Source of the DNA: an uncultured Clostridia bacterium | GTDB taxonomy: Bacteria; Bacillota; Clostridia; Oscillospirales; CAG-272 | Assembly: GCA_944391815.1 (NCBI GenBank) | Contig: CALXUV010000030.1 | Coordinates: 1 to 52,964, forward strand | DNA length: 52,964 nt | Direction: 5' to 3' | Shown here: positions 33,168 to 41,900 of the stretch, piece after piece | Numbering within the stretch: the stretch's first letter is position 1 | How the letters are laid out: every line of letters starts with the position of its first letter | The notes under the pieces: model-generated | Databases searched by the model: none | Seen by the model: the letters and a program-made list of their open reading frames with translations, nothing else | What the model was told of the DNA's origin: nothing | Made by a program: the position numbers and the translations under genes

Positions 33168-33779
33168 CTAAATCTCCGGGCTTGTCATAATCAGGGTGTT
33201 TTCAAAATCATCTTCAAGTGAAGTTGCGAGATGAGTCACGCTTATAACCGTTTTGTTTTCCGTGAAAGTACGAATGACCTGTGCACATTTTTCAGCGTTA
33301 TCTCTGTCAAGTCCTTTAAGCGCTTCATCAAGTAAAACAATGTCTCCGTCATACGCCAGAGCTCTGGCGATGGCGCACCTTCTTTTCATTCCTCCGGAAA
33401 GCTGCGACGGGTAAGAATCAAGGTCTTTTTTATCGCCGAGACCAAGCATTCCGAGAATATCAGCCGCAATTTTTTTTCTGTTACCGTCTTGTATTACTGC
33501 CGCAACATTGCCAAGGGCTGTAAGAGTCGGAAAAAGTCTGTCCTCCTGGAAAAGAACCGAGATTTTTTTATCGGCAGTACCGGTAACCGTTCCGCTGTCC
33601 GGCAAAGTAAGACCTGCTATTATACGCAAAAGTGTGGTTTTACCGCATCCGGAGACTCCTTTTATAACAGTTTTGCTGCCGTAAGGAAAACTTGCCGAAA
33701 AATTATCGAGAACCCGTTTTTCTCCGTAAGATTTTGTTAAGCCGTTAAGTACTATCGCTTTGTTTTCAATTTCCGACAT
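33168..33779 (-). CDS. ABC importer ATP-binding protein (TauB/SsuB type)
   Basis: This 203-residue ATPase is shorter than the typical 240-260 residues. Walker A is GVSGCGKTT (~38-46), the Q-loop is LFQEDRLFP, the signature LSGGMKRRCAIARAL and Walker B DIVLLDEALKG. It ends soon after the switch His in VTHLATSLED. It overlaps the permease stop by 14 bp and completes a three-gene importer. Confidence 0.92.
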   Translation of the reverse strand: MSEIENKAIVLNGLTKSYGEKRVLDNFSASFPYGSKTVIKGVSGCGKTTLLRIIAGLTLPDSGTVTGTADKKISVLFQEDRLFPTLTALGNVAAVIQDGNRKKIAADILGMLGLGDKKDLDSYPSQLSGGMKRRCAIARALAYDGDIVLLDEALKGLDRDNAEKCAQVIRTFTENKTVISVTHLATSLEDDFENTLIMTSPEI

Positions 33780-34611
33780 ATTTTCTCCTCACCGCACGCT
33801 GTAAAGCGGCAACTGATTTTTTTATCGCAAATTCAAGCAAAACGCTGACGACAATAATTGCAACCGTCCATGCAAAAAGCTGAGCCGTCTCAAAATACTG
33901 CTTTGAAATGTAAATATAATACCCGACAGAATCACGGGTGACGCACAGCACCTCAGCAGATATACCGGCTTTCCAGGCAAGACCGAGAGAAGTGGTGCAA
34001 GCCGAGGCAAAATAAGGTGCAATGGACGGAATGTAAAGCAGTGTAAGTTTTTTTATACGGGAAAAACGGTATACAGCTGCGACTTCTCTCAGATTAACTG
34101 AGGTTTCCGAAAGCCCCGTCAGCGTGTTTTCATAAACTATGGGAAATACCATCAGAAAAGCAATAAAAACCGGGACGGCATTTGACGGCATCCAGAGAAC
34201 GCATATCAGTATAAACGAAGCGGCAGGAGTTGCCCTGACAACTTTCACAAACGGTGAAAAGAAGATTTTCAGCGGCAGAAAAAAATGACTGGCAAAAGCA
34301 GCCGCCAATGCAACAGCGATGCCTGTAAGGTAGCCGCAAATTACTCTGAGCATCGAACCCGTAACCGAGATAATAAACTTTTTCTCCGGAATAAGGCGGA
34401 ATAATTCAACCAGAACCTGGTATGGGGACGGAAAAATAAAGCTTACTCCGATATTAGCGTAAGCGATCTGCCAGATGATGATCCAGACGGCAAATGTTGC
34501 TGCTGCGGAAATAACCGCGATTACCGGTTTCGGTAAACGCGGTGTTTTTCCGTTTTTTGTGAGAGTCTGCGCCTGACTACCGGCGCCGTTTGGTTTATCA
34601 GTCAATCTCAT
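33766..34611 (-). CDS. ABC importer permease (TauC/SsuC type)
   Basis: It has 281 residues from ATG 34611 (MRLTDKPNGAG). Longer starts run back into the binding-protein gene. Six hydrophobic segments begin with AVISAAATFAVWIIIWQIAY. The cytoplasmic EAA-like loop (SETSVNLREVAAVYRFS) contacts the ATPase. It overlaps the binding-protein stop by 14 bp, so translation is coupled. Confidence 0.88.
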   Translation of the reverse strand: MRLTDKPNGAGSQAQTLTKNGKTPRLPKPVIAVISAAATFAVWIIIWQIAYANIGVSFIFPSPYQVLVELFRLIPEKKFIISVTGSMLRVICGYLTGIAVALAAAFASHFFLPLKIFFSPFVKVVRATPAASFILICVLWMPSNAVPVFIAFLMVFPIVYENTLTGLSETSVNLREVAAVYRFSRIKKLTLLYIPSIAPYFASACTTSLGLAWKAGISAEVLCVTRDSVGYYIYISKQYFETAQLFAWTVAIIVVSVLLEFAIKKSVAALQRAVRRKYVGN

Positions 34612-35614
34612 ATATTGCGTAGAAACTGTCGTCAGGTTCCTTGCCGCCGACAGAAGCGCTGTTGGCATCGAAAAGTACTTTCAGCATAGCTTTGACATCG
34701 TCTTTCATTTTTTCACCGGTAATGCAGACAATATTGGCGCGGGGTATGGCGTTTTTGGCGATGGGAGCTTTCGGTACTATTCCGAACTCAACCATCAGAT
34801 CGCCGGCTGAGTCTGCGTTAGCTGTATCGTTTATATAGTCAACAGATGTCTTGTAGTTTTTAAGGAAATTTTCAACCGCTTTTGGATATTTATCAAGAAA
34901 ATCGGCGTTTGCGACAAGTATACCCTGAACAAGCTGTGTTTCGGATACCTTGTTCCATTCTTCGGTCACATTGAAAATTATCTTGTTTGCGCTGTTCTGA
35001 GTAAGTGCTGCAGTAGTTGCGGGTTCCGGCAGAATTGCGTAACCGCCGTTCAGAGTGTAGGCGGCAGTTGCGGAGGTTCCGTCAGGGTAATAAATAACCC
35101 TGACTCCGTTTTCACCGAGATCCGCCTGCTGGTCGGTAACAGCCGTAAGTCCGTTTTTCTCAAGAAGGAAATTTATTATATACTCGGGAGTGCTTGCCTG
35201 ACCTGTTGTATGAATCGTTTTTCCCCTGAGTTCAGAGAAGGAAGAAAGCTCTTCCGTTCCGATTACCGAAAGTACCCCAAGGGCATTTGTAGCTATAACC
35301 TTGACTTTACCCTCTGTCTTATTGAAAAGAGTAGCTCCTGCGTTTACCGGCAAAGCCGCAATGTCTACTGTACCGTTAACAATGTCGCTTGTCAGCTTTG
35401 AAACGTCGGCAGTTTCGTAAAATGTGATGGTGTAGCCGTCCGGCGTATCGGTTTTATCCGCATAATCCTTGGCTATTTTCACTGCACCCATACCGGTAGG
35501 ACCTTTCAGTACTCCGACGTTGATGCGTGTCGCTTCTTCCTTTGAGCAGGCAGGTAAAACAAGTGCCATCAGTAGGGCGAGAAACAGTGCTGAAATTCTG
35601 AATTTGATTTTCAT
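34598..35614 (-). CDS. ABC importer substrate-binding lipoprotein (NMT1/THI5-like)
   Basis: It has 338 residues from ATG 35614, with a lipoprotein signal peptide and lipobox (VLPACSKEE, Cys near residue 23). The mature part has the two-lobe NMT1-type fold: INVGVLKGPTGMGAVKIA, VDIAALPVNAG and LRGKTIHTTGQASTPEYI. Relatives bind sulfonates, nitrate, thiamine pyrimidines or other small anions; the ligand cannot be named. GAAAGGAC precedes the ATG. A Crp-type regulator is encoded upstream on the same strand. Confidence 0.88.
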   Translation of the reverse strand: MKIKFRISALFLALLMALVLPACSKEEATRINVGVLKGPTGMGAVKIAKDYADKTDTPDGYTITFYETADVSKLTSDIVNGTVDIAALPVNAGATLFNKTEGKVKVIATNALGVLSVIGTEELSSFSELRGKTIHTTGQASTPEYIINFLLEKNGLTAVTDQQADLGENGVRVIYYPDGTSATAAYTLNGGYAILPEPATTAALTQNSANKIIFNVTEEWNKVSETQLVQGILVANADFLDKYPKAVENFLKNYKTSVDYINDTANADSAGDLMVEFGIVPKAPIAKNAIPRANIVCITGEKMKDDVKAMLKVLFDANSASVGGKEPDDSFYAIYEID

Positions 35615-35860
35615 TTTATATGTCCTTTCATAATTATAATTTTTCAGTGATATTCTTTTCCGTTTGATCCGGAAAATCAAAAAATACAGCGATGTCATTG
35701 ATTAATAGATTTTGACTCCGCTTTTCCGTAAAAATCTGTTTTTTTGCTGAACTTACGGAATAAACTGAGCGTTTTTTGTTTTTGACTGAACCCTGAAATT
35801 GTTTTTTCGCCATTTTTTGTTTTCAGTTCTATGCAGTGTTTTTCTTACGGCAAAATGTGT

Positions 35861-36586
35861 TCAGTCAGTAAAAGAACCGTTATTTTTACTATCATTTCCG
35901 TCGGCAATATTCTTCAGTGCGCAGCGGTCAAGTATAATTATTGTGCGACCGTTCCTTTCGATTATACCTTTTTCGGTCAGAGTGTCGAAAGCTCGGTAAA
36001 GTGACGCTCTTCCCACGTCGAGCATTTCTGCAAGTTTAGAAGCCGAACAGGAAAGCTGAGCCGTTCCCGACTGGTTTTCATCACAAAGCAGAATATGCAG
36101 TGCCAGACGCGCAGCCGCCCCCTGAGAAACGTAGGATCTTATTCTGCCGTTGAGAAATTTTATTCTCGATGTAAGAAAAAGAATGTAGCGGCGTCGGAAC
36201 TCAGAATTTGAATCGATAAGATCGAGAACGGTATCGGACGGGATGGCGAGAACTTCGGTTTTTCTGTTGGCTTTTATTTCCGAGACTCCGTCGCAGTCCG
36301 AAGTGCCGTAAGTGTCGTTTGCTTCCGGAAACAGCGTGGCAACTCCCGATACACTTCCCGCGGACATCATGCGCAGAATTATCCGTTTGTCGCCGGTGTT
36401 TTTTGTGACGGTAGCACTTCCGCTGAGAATAACAGTTATATGATTTTTAATACCGATAACATCCCCCGTACCGAAAACATATAAACAGGACTTTTCGGCA
36501 ACCTCATTAAGTTCCGTGTCGCTGAGTACCGAAAACATATCGGTGTTTTTAAGACATACGACAGCTTTTTGCATCTTCATTGCCAT
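35861..36586 (-). CDS. Crp/Fnr-family transcription regulator
   Basis: This 241-residue protein has an N-terminal cyclic-nucleotide-like beta-roll (~15-125) without the Fnr cysteine cluster. A dimer helix is at ~125-155 (RYILFLTSRIKFLNGRIRSY), and the C-terminal helix-turn-helix has the family motif CSASKLAEMLDVGRASLYRA (~180-199). It lies 247 bp upstream of the ABC importer and is divergent from a LysR gene. It may control the importer; no operator was identified. Confidence 0.88.
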   Translation of the reverse strand: MAMKMQKAVVCLKNTDMFSVLSDTELNEVAEKSCLYVFGTGDVIGIKNHITVILSGSATVTKNTGDKRIILRMMSAGSVSGVATLFPEANDTYGTSDCDGVSEIKANRKTEVLAIPSDTVLDLIDSNSEFRRRYILFLTSRIKFLNGRIRSYVSQGAAARLALHILLCDENQSGTAQLSCSASKLAEMLDVGRASLYRAFDTLTEKGIIERNGRTIIILDRCALKNIADGNDSKNNGSFTD

Positions 36587-36755
36587 TCTCCGGTAAAAAA
36601 TAAATAATTTTCAAAAACCGTCTCATTTGATACAATTATATGCATTTTTTGTTTTTTTGTCAATAGCCAAATAAGATAAAATATCATCAATCTGCGTAAA
36701 ATAATCTGTGCATAATAACTTTAAGTCCGGCAAAGAAAAAATATGGCAAAATAAC

Positions 36756-36784
36756 TTGCATAATGACGGAAAAAATGGTATAAT
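36756..36784 (+). promoter_or_regulatory. Promoter of the LysR-type gene
   Basis: TTGCAT (36756-36761) and TATAAT (36779-36784) are separated by 17 bp, about 30 bp upstream of the start codon. Three GCA-AAATAA-like motifs nearby could be regulator sites. Confidence 0.7.
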
Positions 36785-36814
36785 GCAAAGGAGTAAAATA
36801 CAGAGGAAAAGTTA

Positions 36815-37735
36815 ATGAATATATTGCATCTTAAATACGCCGTTGAAATATCGCGTACAAAATCCATAAGTCAGGCGGCTGAAAATCTTTACATGGGACA
36901 GCCGAATCTCAGCCGTGCAATAAAAGAGCTGGAGGAAAACCTCGGCATAACTATATTTGAGCGTACGCCAAAAGGAATAAGCGTAACACCGGACGGAGAA
37001 GAGTTTCTTCAGTACGCCAAAAGAATCATAAAACAGGTTGAAGACGTTGAGGCAATGTACAAAAACGGCAGAGAAAAAAAGCAGAAGTTTTCGGTGTGCG
37101 TGCCAAGAGCAAGCTATATATCTTATGCGTTTGCCGAATTTGCAAAACACATAAAAACGGAAAATCCTGCGGAAATATTCTATAAAGAAACAAATTCCAT
37201 GCGCACTATAAACAATATTTTAAATGACGAGTACGACATGGGAATAGTTAGGTATCAGACAGCTTTTGAAAAATATTTCAGGTCGCTTTTTTCGGCAAAA
37301 AAGCTTGCTTATGAGACAATAACCGAATTTTCCTATCTTTTGCTTATAAACAAGAATCATCCGCTCGCCAAAGAGGATGATATTAAGCTTGAACAGCTCT
37401 CGGATTACATTGAGATAACTCACGGAGATCCGTATGTGCCGTCAATGCCGCAGATAGATGTAAAAAAGGCGGAAATGTCGGAATTTGTCAATAAACGTAT
37501 CTGCGTTTTTGAGCGTGCAAGCCAGTTTGTACTGCTTCAGAACGTTCCGAACACATTCATGTGGGTGTCTCCCATTCCGAAAGAGCTTCTTGACAAATAT
37601 GACCTTGTTCAGAAAAATTGCAAAGCAGTGACAAAAACATACAAGGATGTGGTTATTCACAGAAGCGAATACAATCTCACCGAGCTTGACAAGATTTTTC
37701 TTACCGAAGTTACTAATGCCAAAAGAAAAATCTGA
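36815..37735 (+). CDS. LysR-family transcriptional regulator
   Basis: In this 306-residue protein, residues 1-65 are the LysR helix-turn-helix (SISQAAENLYMGQPNLSRAIKELE). The rest is the periplasmic-binding-like effector domain (CVPRASYISYAFAEF, EFSYLLLINKNHPLA). It is divergent from the Crp-type gene and upstream of the ABC-2 exporter genes; the target is unknown. Confidence 0.92.
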   Translation: MNILHLKYAVEISRTKSISQAAENLYMGQPNLSRAIKELEENLGITIFERTPKGISVTPDGEEFLQYAKRIIKQVEDVEAMYKNGREKKQKFSVCVPRASYISYAFAEFAKHIKTENPAEIFYKETNSMRTINNILNDEYDMGIVRYQTAFEKYFRSLFSAKKLAYETITEFSYLLLINKNHPLAKEDDIKLEQLSDYIEITHGDPYVPSMPQIDVKKAEMSEFVNKRICVFERASQFVLLQNVPNTFMWVSPIPKELLDKYDLVQKNCKAVTKTYKDVVIHRSEYNLTELDKIFLTEVTNAKRKI

Positions 37736-37817
37736 GTTCTTTACTAATTGCGGGTTAAGTCAGGCAGAATAAAACGCTGATTTACAAAGACAAATAAGAA
37801 AAACGAAAGGTAAAAAA

Positions 37818-38525
37818 ATGAAATTTACAGTTGAGCATCTTTCAAAAAGCTATGACGGAAAACAGGTTTTAAAAGACATAAACTTTTCCTTCGAGGAGGG
37901 CAAGATTTACGGTCTGCTCGGTCGTAACGGAGCCGGAAAAACCACATTTTTCAACTGCATAAACCGTGACATCAGAGCCGACAGCGGAAGGTTCAGAATA
38001 GAAGAAAACGGTGTAAAACGTGAAGTCTCTGCAAAGGACGTCGGTTATGTTTTGTCAACGCCGACAGTTCCGGAATTTCTGACAGGCAGGGAGTTTCTCA
38101 AATTTTTTATCGATATTAACGAAAAATTTGTTCAGGATATAAGAACACCTGACGAATATTTTGATTTTGTCAGCATAGATATCGAGGATCGTGACAAGCT
38201 GCTTAAAGACTACTCACACGGAATGAAAAACAAAATGCAGATGCTCCTGAACATTATTGCAAAACCAAATATTCTGCTACTTGACGAGCCGCTGACATCT
38301 CTTGACGTAGTCGTTTCTGAGGAAATGAAGCAGCTGCTGCGTTCGATTAAATCCGGAAGAATTACTATTTTTTCCACTCATATACTTGATCTTGCAATAG
38401 ATCTTTGTGATGAGATAGTTCTTTTAAGTCACGGCGAACTTGAGTCTGTCGAGAAAACAAGCACAGATGATAAGGCATTCCGGGAGAAGATAATCGAGGC
38501 ACTTACGGAGGAAGGCAATGAATAA
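37818..38525 (+). CDS. ABC-2 type exporter ATP-binding protein
   Basis: This 235-residue protein has Walker A GRNGAGKTT (~36-44), a degenerate signature YSHGMKNKMQ (~131) in place of LSGG, and Walker B ILLLDEPLTSLD (~152-163). The family exports drugs, peptides or polysaccharides, or acts on membrane-active compounds. Its stop overlaps the permease start by 8 bp. Confidence 0.92.
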   Translation: MKFTVEHLSKSYDGKQVLKDINFSFEEGKIYGLLGRNGAGKTTFFNCINRDIRADSGRFRIEENGVKREVSAKDVGYVLSTPTVPEFLTGREFLKFFIDINEKFVQDIRTPDEYFDFVSIDIEDRDKLLKDYSHGMKNKMQMLLNIIAKPNILLLDEPLTSLDVVVSEEMKQLLRSIKSGRITIFSTHILDLAIDLCDEIVLLSHGELESVEKTSTDDKAFREKIIEALTEEGNE

Positions 38526-40104
38526 AGAGGAGATAAGCAGAACTTTCAGGATATCCTATTCTCTGAAAAATACTTACCGGGTGAACACGATACTGTATTC
38601 GCTTAAGCAGATTCCGCTCATTAAAAAACTTCTTCCTGCAAAAATTTACGGCGTAAAGGAGCTGAAGATTTTTGCGAACATACTTTCAGCAATGTGGGAA
38701 GTAGCTTCGGTTTTTATATGGAAGCTCCTTTACTTTGTAACGCTTGTATGCGGTGTCGGTGCAATTTACAGCCGCTTGCCATCGGATGAGGTTTTCCTGC
38801 ATGTTTTCCTTATGCTTACTATTATAGGATTTATTTTGAACACGCATCTTTTTAATCCTACAAGAGATAAGTATTATGCAATAATACTGCTCCGTATGGA
38901 TGCAAAGGGATATACTCTTACAGATTATTTTTACCGGCTATTAAAAGACATAATCGGTTTTTTGCCAATGACACTGATTTTCGGATTGTTAAACAAAGTT
39001 CCGCTTTGGATTTGTTTTATCATCCCGTTTTCGGTTGTCGCAGGCAAGATTTTCTATTCGGCTATTTCACTTGTAAATTATGAAAAACGCGGAAAAGCGT
39101 ATAACGAAAACAAACTTTCTATACCCGTATGGATAGCGGTTCTTCTTCTTTTGGTGATAACTTACGGAATGCCGGCCATTGGTTATGTTATCCCGGAAAA
39201 AGCGGTGATAACCTTGCTTATAGCATTTATTCCGCTCGGACTTCTCGGAATCAGAAAAATAATAACATTCGGTGAATACAGACAGGTAAACCAGGAAATT
39301 CTCGCTCAGATGCTTTTGCAGCTTGACAGCGCAAAAAATATAAATAAAAAGTCTGCGGAAAAAATGATTTCCAAAGACCGTAAAATCAGCAGTGCAAAAA
39401 AGGGTTTTGAATACTTAAACGAGCTCTTTATGAAGCGACACAGGAAAATACTCTGGCAATCGACAAGAATTCAGGCTATTGTGATACTGATATTGGTTAT
39501 AATTGCTGTTATTTTCGTGAAAATCAGCTCCGGTATTTCCGAGGAAACATACGGACTGATGATACAGAATATGCCGTATTTTGTTTTTATTATGTATGCC
39601 ATTAACCGCGGTATGGGTTTTACCAAAGCGCTGTTTATGAACTGTGATCACAGTCTTCTGACTTATTCATTTTTCAAACAGCCGAACTGTATACTCAGGC
39701 TTTTCGCAATACGTCTGAGGGAAATAATCAAGGTAAATCTTCTCCCTGCGACAGTGCTTGGCGGTGGACTTTCGGTCATATTTTATATGATTGGAGGAAG
39801 CGGCAAATTATTTGAATGTATTCTCGTTTTTTTGTCGGTAATCAGCCTGAGTGTATTCTTTTCGGTTCATTATCTGACCATTTACTATCTGCTTCAGCCA
39901 TATAATCCTTCAACTGAAGTAAAAAGCGGTACGTATTTTATCATACAGTTTATAACTTATGTTGTCAGTTTTATAATGATTTACATAAAACTTCCGGTTT
40001 TTATATTCGGAATTCTGTGCGTGGCTTTTTGCGTTATCTACTGCGTGGTTGCCTGTATACTTGTCTATCGTTTTGCACCGAAAACATTCCGTTTAAGAAA
40101 CTGA
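38518..40104 (+). CDS. ABC-2 type exporter membrane subunit
   Basis: This 528-residue protein has about twelve hydrophobic segments in two blocks, separated by a charged cytoplasmic stretch (~245-310). No sequence motif names the substrate. Translation is coupled to the ATPase. The last codons (KTFRLRN) lie inside the first unit of a tandem repeat that continues downstream (40087-40480), so the gene's 3' end has been copied repeatedly. Confidence 0.85.
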   Translation: MNKEEISRTFRISYSLKNTYRVNTILYSLKQIPLIKKLLPAKIYGVKELKIFANILSAMWEVASVFIWKLLYFVTLVCGVGAIYSRLPSDEVFLHVFLMLTIIGFILNTHLFNPTRDKYYAIILLRMDAKGYTLTDYFYRLLKDIIGFLPMTLIFGLLNKVPLWICFIIPFSVVAGKIFYSAISLVNYEKRGKAYNENKLSIPVWIAVLLLLVITYGMPAIGYVIPEKAVITLLIAFIPLGLLGIRKIITFGEYRQVNQEILAQMLLQLDSAKNINKKSAEKMISKDRKISSAKKGFEYLNELFMKRHRKILWQSTRIQAIVILILVIIAVIFVKISSGISEETYGLMIQNMPYFVFIMYAINRGMGFTKALFMNCDHSLLTYSFFKQPNCILRLFAIRLREIIKVNLLPATVLGGGLSVIFYMIGGSGKLFECILVFLSVISLSVFFSVHYLTIYYLLQPYNPSTEVKSGTYFIIQFITYVVSFIMIYIKLPVFIFGILCVAFCVIYCVVACILVYRFAPKTFRLRN

Positions 40105-40480
40105 TATTAACGTGCTGATTAGTTTTTGAGCGTTACGGGCTACGCCGCAGTAAATGAGTGACAAACTTTTTATCTAAAACTTTCCGATTAAGAAACTGAT
40201 ACTGACGTGCTGATTAGTATTGAGCGTTACGGGTTCCGCCGCAGTAAATGAGTGACAAACTTTTTATCTAAAACTTTCCGTTTAAGAAACTGATACTGAC
40301 GTGCTGATTAGTTTTTGAGCGTTACGGGCTACGCCGCAGTAAGTGAATGCCAAACTTTTGTACCGAAAACTATCTGATTAAGAAACTTATATTAATTTAT
40401 TTATAAGCTTTCACGTACCGGTAACGGCGCAGTAAATAAGTACAACCATTTTTCACCGGTAATTTTCCGCATAAAAAACT
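40087..40480 (+). repeat. Tandem ~95-bp repeats derived from the 3' end of the permease gene
   Basis: Units start at 40087, 40182 and 40276, with degenerating copies near 40372 and 40455. Each begins TTCCGTTTAAGAAACTGAT-like (the final permease codons) and contains CGTGCTGATTAGT, GAGCGTTACGGG and CGCCGCAGTAA. Early copies are nearly identical; the last ones have drifted. It is part of a 1,016-bp gap (40105-41120) with no gene that I can support. Confidence 0.88.
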
Positions 40481-40575
40481 GATGTTAAAATGTCAAAGTT
40501 TTTCGGTTTACCGTCCGTGCCGACTGTGTAGCATTGTATTCAGCATTTTCTTCAGTTTATTTCTGACAAAAAAAT

Positions 40576-40680
40576 AAAAACCCTGTCGATACCGCATCCG
40601 GCTTTACTGAGACGGATAATGTCGTGAGCTCCTAAAAGTTTTATAATTTTTGGACTCACTTCGTAATCGACAGGATTTTT
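40576..40680. ncRNA. Three-way-junction structure ending in a T-run (structured RNA or elaborate terminator)
   Basis: An outer 15-bp stem (AAAAACCCTGTCGAT with ATCGACAGGATTTTT, one mismatch) encloses two inner hairpins: ATCCG/CGGAT, and GTGAG-TCC/GGA-CTCAC with a C bulge. Either strand ends in a T-run. There is no promoter that I can see just upstream, so it could be read through from the exporter operon. Confidence 0.5.
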
Positions 40681-40888
40681 GTATTTAATTGGTATTTGAG
40701 CGTATCAGGATTTTAGATTATTTTGTTTACTGTAAGAAGTTACGTCGCAGTCTTAATTTACCGATAAAATTGAGACGCACTTCTGTAAGTTATCCGAAGT
40801 AAACTGAGATGTCGTTTTGTCTGAAAAAATGCGGCTAAAAGTCGAGATATTGTATTCCCCCGGCAATAACGGCCTGCGGGGAAGAAGG

Positions 40889-40934
40889 AATGCCGGGAAG
40901 AAGCGATGCCGGGTAGAAGCGATGCCGGGTAGAA
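40889..40934. repeat. Three 16-bp tandem repeats
   Basis: The unit GATGCCGGGTAGAAGC is repeated three times with one or two changes in the first copy. A short frame on the minus strand runs through it but lacks a start signal and any domain. Confidence 0.75.
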
Positions 40935-41120
40935 AAAATCGTCTGCGGGTGAAGTTATTTTGAATGACAGGCAATTCCCGCACGAAAAGTAAGTCGTCGG
41001 ATAACGGGTAATAAAGTTACAGTGGCATAAAGAGTTAATGCGATTTAATATATCAGTTCAAGCAAAATATTAAGTTTTAATGTGAGTTGAAGTAAAGTAT
41101 TCCCCGGGAAATGACCGCAT

Positions 41121-41828
41121 CTATCCGATAATTCTTTTTATTATATGCTCAGCAATAATAATTCCTGCGGCGGCAGGCATATAACAGATGGATGCCGGAG
41201 TACGGGTTTCGGCTTTCGGAGGAATTTCTGTACTGAAAAGAACGTCAACACCGCTTGTTATTCCGTTTTGTTTCAGAACTTTCCTTACTGCCCTTGCAAG
41301 CGGACAGGTGTTGGTTTGCGAAATATCGGCAATACGGTATTTTGAAATGTCAAGCTTATTGCCTGTTCCCATTGAGGAAAAAATATATTTTCCGCTTTTG
41401 AGAGCCGATGTTATAAGAGCACATTTTGCGGTTACATTGTCGATACAGTCGGCAATAATTTCACATCCGCATTTTTCTGCAATATTTTCGGCGTTTTCCG
41501 AATCAACGAAAACATTCTCGGTTGTGACCTTGCAGTCCGGATTTATGTCCTTGATCCTTTTTGCGGTAACTTCGGTTTTTGAAAGTCCTACAGTGCTTTC
41601 AAGAGCTATAATCTGTCTGTTTAGATTGCTTACCGAAACAGTATCGCAGTCAACAAGGTGCAGTTTTCCCACACCGCAGCGTGCCAGCATTTCGCAGACA
41701 TATCCGCCGACTCCTCCGAGTCCGACTACACATACCGAGGCAGATAACAGTTTACGGGTTTTGTCAATACCTATCAGGGAGATTTGTCGTGAAAGTCTTG
41801 TTTCATTTGTCTCTGATGAATTATTCAT
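41121..41828 (-). CDS. tcdA: tRNA threonylcarbamoyladenosine dehydratase
   Basis: This 235-residue E1-like ThiF-fold protein has the ATP site GLGGVGGYVCEMLARCG (~35-51), then LVDCDTVSVSNLNRQ with the adenylation Asp and Arg, DCIDNVTAK, and a Cys-rich C-terminal part. It dehydrates t6A37 of ANN-decoding tRNAs to the cyclic form. It lies 72 bp downstream of the lipoprotein gene on the same strand. Confidence 0.93.
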   Translation of the reverse strand: MNNSSETNETRLSRQISLIGIDKTRKLLSASVCVVGLGGVGGYVCEMLARCGVGKLHLVDCDTVSVSNLNRQIIALESTVGLSKTEVTAKRIKDINPDCKVTTENVFVDSENAENIAEKCGCEIIADCIDNVTAKCALITSALKSGKYIFSSMGTGNKLDISKYRIADISQTNTCPLARAVRKVLKQNGITSGVDVLFSTEIPPKAETRTPASICYMPAAAGIIIAEHIIKRIIG

Positions 41829-41900
41829 AATGCACCTGTTTAACGATGTTGATTATAACAGTTGTTTTTTTAATATAATTTATCCGGTAGAATGTTTCAG

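Noticed and set aside
40087-40480. CRISPR array
   Set aside because: Units of ~95 bp are adjacent, with no unique spacers and no cas genes; they are plain tandem duplications.
40753-40983. Minus-strand ORF through the GATGCCGGG repeats
   Set aside because: The repetitive FFLPG-type peptide comes from the DNA repeat; there is no start signal.
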